64,000 bases of DNA from Amoebidium appalachense (GCA_963693365.1 CAVNZM010000006.1:3534001-3598000); one strand, 5' to 3'. Shown: positions 39,555 through 51,564, counted from the first letter of the stretch. Numbers and translations: made by a program. Notes: generated by a model from the letters alone, not told the origin.

Positions 39555-39720
39555 CGCACACCACCAAGAATGCCACGGTGGCACATTGTTCATGCGGTGT
39601 GGATACAATCAATGGTGATGTGCCTAGCTACTGCTGCAGAGTCTTTGCCTGTGTCGGTGAGTTGCCCACGCACACGCGCGCGTGTGTTTTCTGTGACATG
39701 TTTGTGTGTGTGTACCGGCG
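39555..39720 (+). repeat. Cys-rich exon-like repeat, copy 2
   Basis: Plus-strand counterpart of 30896-31090. The shared nucleotide core is about 100 bp, with AT-rich unique sequence upstream and TGTGTG-type sequence downstream. Confidence 0.4.
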
Positions 39721-40307
39721 TGTGTGTGTGTTCAAGGTGTGACATTGTGGCGTGCGGTCTACGTGTAGGCCTAGGGCACTGGAGACTGCTAGAAGTGGGG
39801 GGGAGGGGGGCACTACGGGGAAAGCCTAGAGAGAGACTCACTCACCCGTTCCCTCCACCAGTGCTGCCCCTCCTTCTCCCCCCACCGCCGCTCCGCCCCC
39901 CCCCCCCCCCCCCCTCCCCCCCGCTCTCAAGCGGATCCCCCCCCCCCCCCCCCCCCCACTAGTACTGCCCCCCCCCCCCCCCCGCACCCCCCCCCCCCCC
40001 CCCTCCCCCCTTCCCCCCAGGAAGGCCTAAACATGGAATGGATCTAGATGCTCAGAGTCGACGGCCACCAGGTGCAGGTGCCACGTGTATCACGACCAGT
40101 GGCACGCGACTTAAATCGCAGGCAATACACACACTGTGCACCACTGTGTCCCGTTCAAAGACACACATGCACATACACACACAGCCGTGACACCACACAT
40201 GTGACTTAGGCTAGTACACGTGCACAGGCACATACTATCTCAGATCATGATAACTGTATTACAAACGTGCACATGCATCCACCCTGTACAATCACATGCT
40301 ATGCACC

Positions 40308-40364
<57 letters not shown>

Positions 40365-40419
40365 ACACTGCACACACACACCATGTACACGGCGCACGCA
40401 CACACACCCCGTGGCACGT

Positions 40420-40454
<35 letters not shown>

Positions 40455-41129
40455 CAAGAAACCGTTGGTACAAACACCCACACCCACACTGGCATGTACA
40501 CACACATACGCAGACACACACAACCTGCATACATACACGTCCACACTGCACACACACACACATCCATACGCACACTGTACATACATACGCACACACCATA
40601 ACCGTTGACACAAAACACACACACACATGCACACAATGTCATGCACACACACACACACAAACACACACACATACACACACACACATACACACACACACAC
40701 GTGCACATGTGCACACATGCACACAACATAGACACACACACAACCGATTACCGCTGACACAAACACACACACCCACACCTGTACACATACGCACAAACAC
40801 CCACACCGTGCATACATACCCACCACACACACACACACACACAATTGCAAAGAAAAATACACACTCACACACAAACACAAACACAACCACCCAACGTGAT
40901 TTTCTTCCCCCCCCCCCCCCCTCCCCCCCCCCCAAACATTCGATTTCTGCCTGAGCTTCCCATGTTGCTGCCTCAACTCACCTCCCCCCCCCCCCCCCCC
41001 CCCCCCCTCCCTCCCTCCCCTCCCCTCCCCCAGAACGTTTTAAATAAAAACAAGGGACACTACTTTACGGGTACTAGGTGCTGGTGTGTTGTAAGAGATC
41101 CAATTTATTTGAAAGGGTTGGCAATATAC
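39721..41129. other. Microsatellite-rich intergenic DNA
   Basis: C-rich block 39890-40018, then CA-rich DNA at 40310-40860 with GTGACA/CCGTG interruptions, then C-runs at 40905-40933 and 40990-41006. No gene is supported. Confidence 0.6.
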
Positions 41130-42088
41130 ACATTGTGCACCCTGTTCCAGTCAAAAGCCAGGAAATCTGCCAGAGCCTTCTTTTGGGCTGCTGCCTCGGC
41201 CACCTGGCCCATGGGCCTTTTCCAGCTGCTCCTTGGCCCCTTCTACAGTCAACCCTTTCAGTTTGCCCTCTTTAACTAATTTCTTAGCCATTTCTTTCTG
41301 AAACTTAAGCTCAGCTTTCACGTGCTTCACATCTACCTCTATATCCGGCCCATTCACGGCTATCATGAGCTGATTGTGCACTGTCTGTGTTGTCATACGT
41401 GCTGTGAGAGAAGTCTTAATGATATTCAAACCAGGGAAGCCACGTTCACTTGTTGCATTACTAATTGGGATTGTTCTCACAATGTTAACCAACTCAACTG
41501 AAGTACAGCAGCACAATATGATTGCAAAATTTCTATCTTACAGAGCTGCAGCCCATGCCTCGTTCAGAGACCTATATCCAACAGGTACATTTTCTACTTT
41601 AACCTCAAGGAGATGCCGGTGCTCAAAGATAATTTGTTTGGCACTGCGCGTGGCCACTGATCTATCACATCTTCGGCGGCAAGTGGGGGTATATAATTCG
41701 TTCCGCCCACTGTTTTAACAGACCCATAGAACTCAGCGAGCACTCTAATGTCGTTTCCGTATGCTTCGAGACTGCTTTTGGTTATGGGGAACTTCGATGG
41801 AACAAACACGTCCATAGCCTCAGTGCACTCGTCCGAGGGGAATCGGTTTTGCAAGTTATCAATGAGTGCTTGCACGTATTTGTACATGTGATCCGAGACA
41901 ACCGAGTAAACATCCTGCATCGTTTGCATGGGAGGTATGTGCATCGGGTGTTCAAGTTCTTTGTACACTACTTTGTTTTGGCAAATGGTAGCCTTGCAAA
42001 ACGTCATAAGGTTGGCACCCCCCTCCGTTCCGTACGTGGTATTGCGACCAAAATACTGTTCTTCGAGCTTCAAATAAAAGAAAATGCG
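41130..42088 (-). pseudogene. hAT-superfamily transposase relic (C-terminal part)
   Basis: Two open pieces, at roughly 41594-42088 and 41151-41516, read as one protein broken by a frameshift near 41660-41720 and an in-frame TAA near 41530-41540. The second piece contains NIVRTIPISNATSERGF, followed by a stretch like 'NIIKTSLTARM...NQLMIAVNGP'. This is the pattern of the hAT C-terminal dimerisation region as seen in ZNF862/KIAA1586-like transposases. The first piece has the alpha-helical character expected upstream of it. An acceptor-like TTTGAAG precedes the homology at ~42089, so the intact gene may have had an intron. No terminal inverted repeats were identified. Confidence 0.65.
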
Positions 42089-42267
42089 TGCACTGGGAAA
42101 AAATAAGGCCACGGACACAGTGACACACACAGGAACTAGATACATATGCACACATAGTATATATATCCTCATATACACTGGCACCGCCGCACATATGTGT
42201 GAGAGGACGTGACCGTACGTATATACGTAGACAAAATGTATATATATATATATATATATATCATCAT

Positions 42268-42335
<68 letters not shown>

Positions 42336-42857
42336 TATATATATATACTAATATATATATATTGTGCGTTACATGATGCACTTCGTATTTCCCTTTTATT
42401 CCTTCAAAGCTTCAACTGCCAACACCAGGAAGGCCTCTAATAACCACAGGGGTTTTTGAGCATGCATTATAATTACATCTAGATGCAATATTGGCACAAA
42501 TAAGCATGCCCTAGTTTACTAATGCGCGACGATTACGATTTTTGGTGGGCCCGCTCCGACGGAGCATTCCGATTTTCGAAGAAGTTTTCCGAAACGGGAT
42601 TTCGACTTCCGTTAATGGGCTCCACCGTCCTTCGAACCCTGGATCGGGATTATGTACTAGCCAATAGGAAGACAGTTATGGTTCCTAGCGTATGTGTGCG
42701 GCCCCAAGAGTACGAGGGGGCGGGATAGGCACTGGGAAGAGCAGGAATAAACAGATAGACTATTCTATCATAACAAGGGGGGGGACAGGGACCCGTCCGT
42801 CCAAAGGGGGTGGTGGGGGGCCCCTTTCTTTCAAAGCTACTCTCCCCCCTCCCCATT

Positions 42858-42888
<31 letters not shown>

Positions 42889-43122
42889 TTCCCCCCCCTC
42901 GAACTTCCTTTCAAAAAAAAGAAAAATAAAAATTTAAGAAGTTTTAACAAGCTATGCTTAACATTGCAAGACGGGTGCCATTTAACCGACCGGCGGATCA
43001 GTGACAAACATCACGTGCAACCCTTCCTCCTTGAAGTTCTGTATAGATAGGATTCTGGGTGCTGGTACCCCGAAAGGTGGGGGGGCTCTATGGGAAGGGT
43101 GGAGGAGGAGGGAGGTAGGGGG
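42089..43122. other. Intergenic DNA with (TA)n
   Basis: Contains a (TA)n tract at 42237-42361 broken by ATCATCATC, and a C-run near 42856-42885. A 67-codon open frame at 42522-42728 has no recognisable features. The last bases, 43118-43122, are GGGGG directly before the copia LTR. Confidence 0.5.
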
Positions 43123-43888
43123 TGTTGGAGTACACTGGTACTCCCGGCTAGCAATGTCTGTTAGAGAAAGTTTCTGAGCAATGGAATAATTGTTTCAACA
43201 CTCACTCGAGTGCATAGAGCTTTTGTTTACGGTCATATTCATATATGGTAGTTATATGTTTGAGCCAAAACTGTACCAATGACGAGCTTCACTAGCAACG
43301 TGCTAATTGTGCTCATTAATTAATATTCCCGGTTCAGATGATGTCATGTCTATATTTGCCACAGGATTCTATTCTTAGAGTGGTAGTGTGCTTTATTCCC
43401 GGATATTCTCAGAATATTTTTAGTTGTGTGAAGTAAGATTTACGTTTAACTGCAATTGGTGTGTTAAACACGTTTATTTGTGTGCTTTAGTACAAGTTAA
43501 CTAGCCACTCAACGTGCACAGTTTAACGTTTATATCTTTAACGACTTGTTTTCATTGTGCTCTCTTTTCGGCCATGCTGTACATGGCCCACCACCAGGGT
43601 GCACACGAGGCCACCATGAGGTGGCCAACGACTATATAAAGCAGTGCCTCCCATGTCACAAACATGGGAAGCAGAACGTTTGATTTACACTTTTCTACTG
43701 TCGTTTTCAGTGCACAAAACACATAGACTAGTTACCCATCATACACGACACTATGTCTGACAACTTACAGTTGCAGCAACTAGTCCAACTACTGGAGCAG
43801 AGGTTGGCCTCACAAGATGCAATCATTTCTGACTTACAGAAGGAACAACGTGCACTAGCACTAGCTTCTATGAACACAATGTCCAACA
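43123..43888 (+). mobile_element. Copia 5' LTR (766 bp)
   Basis: Begins TGTTGGA and ends TCCAACA, an exact 7-bp terminal inverted repeat with the standard TG...CA ends. It differs from the 3' LTR at about seven positions that I could find by eye, which suggests a recent insertion. It contains TATATAAA at 43633-43640 and the gag start codon at 43753, so the first 45 codons of gag lie within the LTR, as in yeast Ty1. Confidence 0.88.
43570..43668 (+). promoter_or_regulatory. LTR promoter with three short hairpins
   Basis: GGCCATG-CTGTA-CATGGCC (43570-43588) and GGCCACC-ATGA-GGTGGCC (43609-43626) lie just upstream of TATATAAA (43633-43640). CCCATG-TCACAAA-CATGGG (43650-43668) lies just downstream, near the expected transcript 5' end. 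The solo LTR keeps all three stems despite base changes in the loops. Confidence 0.6.
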
Positions 43889-43901
43889 GGGTTATGGGCC
43901 C
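43889..43901 (+). promoter_or_regulatory. Primer binding site, half tRNA-iMet type
   Basis: GGGTTATGGGCCC directly follows the LTR and is complementary to the anticodon arm (GGGCCCATAACCC) of eukaryotic initiator tRNA-Met, not to a tRNA 3' end. Some copia-group elements, such as Drosophila copia, prime from a cleaved half of this tRNA. Confidence 0.85.
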
Positions 43902-44772
43902 CTCACGTAATGATTCCATCAAGTTCAAGGTCGACATCCCTCTCTTCACTGGCATTGATAATGATTCAGGCACGGACTACCACACATGGGCCGAAACCAT
44001 GTATGTCCAGCTTTCTGGTGCTGGTCTTCTCCACACCATCGCGCCCAGTACGGAGCACCCGGCTACCCGTGAACAGGTCGACACGGCCCGTTCCTACCTG
44101 TGGCAAGCACTCTCGGTTGACGTGCGTTGTATCCTAGGGTTAACACGCACCACCACACCTGCGGAGATATGGTCGGCCCTATCTGCCCACTACCTGGAGC
44201 AATCTGAGGCCAATCAGTACGACCTTATCGGGCTGTACATGAATTCTACGCCTGAACCTACGGACACCGCGACGAAATACGCCATGAAGCTCCGCGGCTA
44301 CGTGCGGCGCCTGGCCGATTACGGCACACAAATTGGTGATGATCAAGTGCTGACCAAGCTCACCCACGACCTCGGCAAGGTGCCTTACTACGAAATGCCT
44401 GTCATTGCCGCCTACAAGATGACACCCAAGCCTACCGTGATGGGCCTCCTCCAACAGCTACGGGCATATGAGACCAGCCACCCACGTGCACGTGTGACTA
44501 CCAGCTCCGGGCCGGCCGCCTTCACCACACGGGCTCCTCAACCTGTCATCTGCCACGGCTGCGGCAAACCAGGCCACATCAAGTCTCAGTGCCCCAACGG
44601 CAACGGCCAACACAGCAACTCTGGCAACAACCGTGCCAGCACCTACCCCAAGGGTTCCTGTGTCAACCACCCACTGTCTACCAGTCACACTACCGCCATG
44701 TGCAAGGGGGGCAACCGTGCCAACGGCCGCAAACCTAAGGGTGGTCCCCTCCCGCCTGGGTCCTGCATCAAC

Positions 44773-47466
44773 TGTCGTGGCAACAAACAGTGTGTATATG
44801 AACTACTCTAACTATCTGCACGCTTAAAGGGGCTCGAAACCGTGTATACGTATAAACTTTTCTTTGAGTTGGGTGGGAAGCGAGTTTTTTGTGTTCTGAG
44901 AAGAACTTCCAAAAGCCCGCGACCCCGCGAGACACTTCACAGACACGCGGCCCACTGGCCAGACAAATACCACAGTGACATTCAGCCAATCACAACACTC
45001 CCTCCCCCACAGACTACACGCACTCCACACCATTGGCTACCGCGACCTCAGACACCCCTACAGCACTACAACACGTACACACGTTTACTCACAATACATA
45101 TAAGCATACACACACGCGAGCAGGCAACATGGGTCTCGCCACGCACACAGCAAGAAGCAATACAACATTTAACATGGAGAGTACGCAGAGGCATGGGGCA
45201 TGCACGCGCGCACCAAACAATCAGCCGCCGCTGCATCAGATTCTCCCCATACCACTGATTAATCTCCTCATACCCCATTTAGACCCCGGCATCACTATGC
45301 AAGAAAACCCCCGAAATTCACTCACCAAAACACAAAATATAGAAGCAAACTAATACGAATCAGCTCAGCACATGACAACTCCCCCCTCGCACAGAAAATA
45401 ACTGAGTTCCACCTCAGTAAAAACTACCTAAAAACAAAATAAAGTTATGTGCTGAGCGACTACAACTACCGCTACCCATGCAGGAAGCAACATTTAACAT
45501 TTAACATATAACATAAAACATATACATGCATCCACACACCACCCCACCATGGTTAATACCCAACCCAACCCCAAAACAAGGATAATTATGAACCGCCACT
45601 GACGTTGCCCTGTAGATGCACCTCTGCCCCCGTCCACAACCTGCACCCAAAACCCCATGCCCCTGGCACAATGTTATATCGAGTGGAACATAGCAACAGA
45701 CATGATAACAGACACCATCCATAAAACCACACTCAGCATGCCCCATCCACAAAGAATATTCCTAACACAACCAAACATGCCGTGACGAACACCTCCAGAC
45801 TCATGTGACGTACACCTCCAGACTCTCTTGCTGGCCATTCCTCTACCCGACAAAGACTCCTACTACGTAGGTCCCGGTGGTTTGGGAATGCCTCCGCCCC
45901 AACCGTGCCCTACCCAGCGGTGTGTCTAAGGCCTACTGCTGCACTGGGCACCACAACACTACTCAACAACACTACGGGCAGCCACTCCAAAGGGCCTCAA
46001 CACCAGGCCCAGGGCAGCCACTCCAAGGGGCCTCAGCACCAGGCCCTTTGACGACGGGGGTTCACAACAGTGGGGGCCTGCCACTGCCATGACTACACCT
46101 CGACCCCCCCCCAGCCCCCTCGTCAGAGGGCCGAGCTCCCAGACAGCAGCAGGACTTTCTATTCCACTGACCCTAACCACACACGTCGCCAACACAGGAC
46201 TCATACACACGTCGAAAACGCCAGGCACCAGTAGAAAACTCAGCGAAAAAAACACACCACACAACTCCCATACAACAACAACTTGAACAACCCAAGAGAC
46301 GGCCTACCCCCTAATAAAACCTTCATACCAGCAACACGGTCACCGACGTCCCTGCCCCCCGGGGCTGTTTACACCACGCGTTGCCCCCGCTCCTTGCAGT
46401 TGTCGCAGGTGCCTGGGAAAGAGCCTGGCGCCGGCTCTTGCTGTCCCGCCCAAAGACGCCAGCCTGGCCCATCTGTTATCCCGTTGTGGCCGTGGCTGGT
46501 AGGACTGGTAGCGCCGTGGGGAGGGTGACCGCCGCCGGTCCCCTCTGAGCCCTCTGCTGGACAAACGGCCCTGAGCTTGCTAAGTCACCTAGGGAGGTCA
46601 AGGTCCTTAGCGAGGACTAAGTCCCCTGTGATACTAGTCCTACTGCTCAAGTTGCCTATGCCAACTGTTGCTAGCTGTAGGCCTGTGTGTGCGTATGTTT
46701 CTTCTACCTCTAACTGTCGAAAAAGTCCTAAGTCAAAGCCACTCATAACCGCTAGGCGTGAAAGAAAAAAAAAAACTAGGGGTGAAAGCAACAGCCCAGA
46801 AGGACTAACAGTGCGTGTGCCCCCTCCCTGCAAAAAACTGCAGAGAAAGGGGGGTGTAGCTTGTCGTGGCAACAAACAGTGTGTATATGAACTACTCTAA
46901 CTATCTGCACGCTTAAAGGGGCTCGAAACCGTGTATACGTATAAACTTTTCTTTGAGTTGGGTGGGAAGCGAGTTTTTTGTGTTCTGAGAAGAACTTCCA
47001 AAAGCCCGCGACGCCGCGAGACACTTCACAGACACGCGGCCCACTGGCCAGACAAATACCACAGTGACATTCAGCCAATCACAACACTCCCTCCCCCACA
47101 GACTACACGCACTCCACACCATTGGCTACCGCGACCTCAGACACCCCTACAGCACTACAACACGTACACACGTTTACTCACAATACATATAAGCATACAC
47201 ACACGCGAGCAGGCAACATGGGTCTCGCCACGCACACAGCAAGAAGCAATACAACATTTAACATGGAGAGTACGCAGAGGCATGGGGCATGCACGCGCGC
47301 ACCAAACAATCAGCCGCCGCTGCATCAGATTCTCCCCATACCACTGATTAATCTCCTCATACCCCATTTAGACCCCGGCATCACTATGCAAGAAAACCCC
47401 CGAAATTCACTCACCAAAACACAAAATATAGAAGCAAACTAATACGAATCAGCTCAGCACATGACA
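44773..47466 (+). mobile_element. Non-autonomous LTR element nested in gag
   Basis: Two direct 605-bp repeats (44773-45377 and 46862-47466) flank 1484 bp. I saw only one difference between the repeats. Each begins TGTCGTG and ends CATGACA (TG...CA, imperfect inverted ends). The insertion is bordered by the 5-bp target duplication TCAAC (44768-44772 and 47467-47471). A purine-rich tract, GAGAAAGGGGGG, lies just before the second LTR. The interior has no gag or pol homology, so it resembles a TRIM/LARD-type element mobilised in trans. Removing it with one target copy restores the host gag frame. Confidence 0.88.
45974..46050 (+). repeat. Tandem repeat inside the non-autonomous element
   Basis: Two adjoining copies of about 37 bp share GGGCAGCCACTCCAA, then GGGCCTCA, then CACCAGGCCC. 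A separate short duplication, ACACCTCCAGACTC, occurs at about 45789 and 45812. Confidence 0.7.
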
Positions 47467-47848
47467 TCAACCACCCTGCCTCTACTACCCACACTACGGC
47501 ACAGTGCAAGGGGGGGGCTGCCGCTCCCCGGGCTTTCCTCATGTCTAGCAACGACTGTGGCACCAACAAGGTGCTCCTCGACTCTGGAGCCACTGACCAT
47601 GTGTGCCCCCGGCCCGATGTGTTCGTCAACATACGTGCGGCGCCTTACTCCACGGTCCAAGTAGCCGACAAGGGTGCATGTGCAGTGCTTGGGGTGGGCG
47701 ACGTGTTCTTTTCCAGCACCATCGACGGCGTTACTGCGGTGCATCAGCTGACGGATGTACTCTACGTGCCCTCCATCCCCGACACTCTCATCAGTGTGTT
47801 CACGGCATCTACCAACGGCGTTTTACCCCGCTTTGACACCCGCGGCGG

Positions 47849-48529
47849 TGTCATGTGCTGAGCTGATTCGTATTAGTTTGCTTCTATATTTTGTGTTTTG
47901 GTGAGTGAATTTCGGGGGGTTTCTTGCATAGTGATGCCGGGGTCTAAGTGGGGTATGAGGAGATTAATCAGTGGTATGGGGAGAACCTGATGCGGCGGCG
48001 GCTGATTGTTAAAGGTGCGCGCGTGCATGCACCATGCCTCTGCGTACTCTCCATGTTAAATGTTGTATTGCTTCTTGCTGTGTGCGTGGCGAGACCCATG
48101 TTGCCTGCTCGCGTGTGTGTATGCTTATATGTATTGTGAGTAAACGTGTGTACGTGTTGTAGTGCTGTAGGGGTGTCTGAGGTCGCGGTAGCCAATGGTG
48201 TGGAGTGCGTGTAGTCTGTGGGGGAGGGAGTGTTGTGATTGGCTGGATGTCACTGTGGTATTTGTCTGGCCAGTGGGCCGCGTGTCTGTGAAGTGTCTCG
48301 CGGGGTCGCGGGCTTTTCGAAGTTCTTCTAAGAACACGAAAAGAACTCGCTTCCCACCCAACTCAAAGAAAAGTTTATACGTATACACGGTTTCGAGCCC
48401 CTTTAAGCGTGCAGATAGAGTAGTTTGTATACACTCTGTTTGTAGGTACGACAAGCTACACCCCCGAAATTCACTCACCAAAACACAAAATATAGAAGCA
48501 AACTAATACGAATCAGCTCAGCACATGAC
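47849..48529 (-). mobile_element. Rearranged LTR insertion with identical outer ends
   Basis: Positions 47849-48453 are a full 605-bp LTR of the nested family in reverse orientation. They are followed by AGCTACACCCCC, the reverse complement of the sequence preceding that family's 3' LTR. From the C5 onward (48461-48529) the sequence is the forward 3' end of the same LTR. Both outer termini are therefore the CATGACA end. The target duplication GGCGG flanks it (47844-47848 and 48530-48534). The junction sits on CCCCC, shared by the two joined sequences. This copy is more diverged than the pair at 44773-47466. Confidence 0.85.
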
Positions 48530-51500
48530 AGGCGGCGTTAAGTTGTGCTACGGCGATCAAGTTCTGGCCACCGGCTCGGCTGTCGGTACCAAGCTGTACC
48601 ACATGGCGGTGTCTCTTCTGCGCGCGGACACAACCCCGGACGCCCACACCACCACTGCTCCGCGTATCCTCAAGGTTACTGCCGACCTCAACACGTGGCA
48701 CTACCGTCTGGGCCATGCTGGCATTGACGCTGTACGCTCGGTCATCAAGTCTGCAGGCCTGTTGGTGGGTGGCGGTGCCAAGTCTCCGGGTGTGTGTGAG
48801 CCCTGTGCCCTCGGCAAAGCCCACCGTGTTGCCTTCTCCGAATCAACCAGCCAAGCTCCCCGGGTCCTAGCCAAGGTTCACAGCGACATAGCGGCCCCTT
48901 CCCTCCAGCGATCGGTGGTGCTCAGTACTTGGCGACGTTCCACGACGGTTTCACCGGCCACACCACGGCCGTGCCCCTCGTCAAGAAGTCGGACACACTG
49001 GCTGCATATGTGACGTACCACAAGGCGGCGGTTACCCAACACGGTGTTCCCATGCAGGTGTTTCAGTCCGACGGGGGGGGCGAGTACATGGGCACGGCCT
49101 TCGGGGACTACAACCGTGAGCACGGCATTCGCCATCAGATCACTACCACCGGCTCTCCTCAACAGAATGGGACTGCCGAACGACTGAACCGGACCCTCAG
49201 CCTCGACATGGTTCGGGCACTCCTGCAGCAGTCCGGCCTTCCAGTGGGATTCTGGGCCGAGGCAGCTGTGACCGCGGCTTTTATACGCAACATGCTCCCG
49301 TCGCGAGCCACGGGCAGCCAATCGTCTCCCGCCCTGCTGTGGACCGGCATTCCTCCCGACTACAGCCGGCTCCGTGTCTGGGGCTCTCCCTGCTACGTCC
49401 ATCAACAGGATACACCGAAACTGGCGCCTCGTGCCGTCAAGGGCATCTTCGTGGGCTACCCTCCTAACATCAAGGGCTACAAGGTCTGGATTCCAGCAGC
49501 ACACAAGATGGTCGTCAGCCGTGACGTGCAGTTCGACGAGCTGCTATTCTGCACCCCCTCCGTGATGTCCCATCTGATTGGTCGCCCGCACCGGCAATTC
49601 ATCAATTTCTGGAGTCATCTGATTCGTCAAATCAGCCAGCCAATCACATCGTCCGGAATGATCAGCAATCTGATTCGTCTCGTCTGTCAGCCAATGGGAC
49701 AGCGCCGAGTGATCAATTGGACATTCAGATCCTGCCCGAGCCTGCACATCGGCTCCCCCGGACGACCCGTAGTGGCGCTGTGTACAACGACCAACGTCGA
49801 GGCCCGACTGCCAACGTGGCTGCTGCTACGGCCCCCCTTGCCCCCCAGGCTACGGCTCCTGCATCAACACCCATCAAGGCTTCCACCATTGTTGTCCCCA
49901 AGACTGTCCGGCCTGCACTCAAGAGTCCCCAGCGTCTGAAATGGGAGGAGGCTGCACACCGTGAGCTCAAGGCCCTGGAAGACAACGGCACCTTCAAGAA
50001 GTTCACCCTTGTGCCCCGTCCAGAGGATGGCTCCACTGTCATTCCGGTCGGCTGGGTCTTTACGGTCAAGCAGGACAACGTCGGCAACGTCACTGCTTTC
50101 AAGGCCCGGCTTGTGGCCCGGGGCAACTACCAGCAGCCTGGCCAGGACTATTTCGTCACCGAGTCACCTGTGGCTGCGCTGGCTACCATCCGGCTGGTTT
50201 TGGCTACCTCCGTGGCCCAAGGTCTGCCTCTGCGCCACATCGACGTCAACACAGCATTCCTCAACGGCACCGTCAACGAGACCATCTACATTGAGCAGCC
50301 CCCTGGCTTCGTCAACCCCTCGGCCCCCCATGCTGTCGGCTTGCTCCACAAGGCGCTCTACGGCCTAAAACAGGCACCGCGCCAGTGGTATGAGGCCCTC
50401 CGTGACCATCTCCTCGACCAAGGCTTCATTGTGAGTGCTGCTGACCCGTGCCTGTTCATCAAGAATGCCGGGACCCCAACGTTTATTGCCCTTGCTGCCT
50501 ACGTGGATGACTTCACTGTGACGGCCGCCACTGATGCGCTCATCGACGATTTTTTCACCAAGCTGGATGCTCGTTTCTCTGCCAAGGACCTGGGTCGTCC
50601 TACCCTGCTTGTCCTACCCTGCTCATCGGGCACACTCTTACCTGGCTGGAGGACGGGTCTCTGCGTCTGGGCCATCGTCAACACATCATCGACTTGGCTG
50701 CCCGTTTTCGTCTCACCCACATGTCCGGCACCAAGACCCCCATCGTCCCGGGCCAGGCCAGTGAAAGCAACAAGACCCCAGCCTACAGCAAGAAGGAGGA
50801 CTATGCCAGCCTGGTCGGTGCCCTGCTGTGGATTGCGCGTACCACCCGCCCCGACATTTCCCAGGCTCTGGGAGTCCTTACTCGACACATTCATGCGCCC
50901 ACCGTCACCCACTGGACTATGGCTACCAGAGTTGTAAGCTACTACCTGCTGGCCACCATCGACCTGGGTATTGTCTACCGTCCCGGCCCCCCCCCACCCT
51001 TGTTGGCTACTCCGACTCCGACTACGCCGAGGACCGCGACACCCGGCGCTCCACCACGGGCTATGTCTTCTTCATCAACACCTCCCCTGTGTCCTGGGTG
51101 TCTCGGCTCCAGTCCATCACCACCCACAGCTCCACCGAGGCTGAATTTGTGGCTATGTCTGCTGCTACGAACGAGGCCCTATGGCTCAACTATGTGATGG
51201 ACGACCTGGGCCTTAATCCTATCGATGAGCCCACCCCGGTGCCCATCCATGGGGACAATGAGTCTGCCCGGGCCCTGCTGGACACCCTGGGGGTTAAGCC
51301 CAAGACCAAGCACATTGACGTCCGCTACTGCTCCGTCAAGGAACATCACCTGCTGGGCAACATCACTGTGGTCCCGGTGGCTTCTGCTGACAACAAGGCC
51401 GACATGTTCACCAAGGCCCTGTCTGCCTCTTTCTTCACCAAGGCCGTGGGGATGCTCAACATGTGCTGAGCACCCGTCATCAACCAACTGCGCCCTCATA

Positions 51501-51564
51501 CTTCAGGGGACAGGGGAGAGAGTTGCATCCGACTGTGCAACTACTACGTGTACCATACTAAAAT

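Larger units (their letters stand above)
43753..51469 (+). pseudogene. Ty1/copia gag-pol, interrupted and frameshifted
   Basis: Gag starts at ATG 43753 with a helical N terminus. It carries a CX2CX4HX4C zinc knuckle (CHGCGKPGHIKSQC) near 44551-44592 and then two CX2HX5HX4C motifs, the second split by an insertion at 44772. Pol resumes at 47472 with protease (LLDSGATDHVC, 47574-47606), is interrupted at 47848, and resumes at 48535. The integrase has the HHCC zinc region (WHYRLGH...CEPCALGK) and the core SDGGGEY. Reverse transcriptase has KARLVARG and AAYVDDF, and RNase H has SDSDYA and SSTEAEF. The order protease-integrase-RT-RNase H is that of the copia group. Frameshifts near 48900, 49555, 50630 and 50990, plus the two insertions, make it non-functional. 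The final stop is at 51467-51469. Confidence 0.88.

Noticed and set aside
42522-42728. 67-codon plus-strand frame as a gene
   Set aside because: It is short, with no homology I recognise and no splice or promoter signals around it.
44773-47466. Direct repeats as a plain tandem or segmental duplication
   Set aside because: TG...CA ends, a 5-bp target duplication and a polypurine tract before the second copy point to an LTR element. Removing it restores the gag reading frame.
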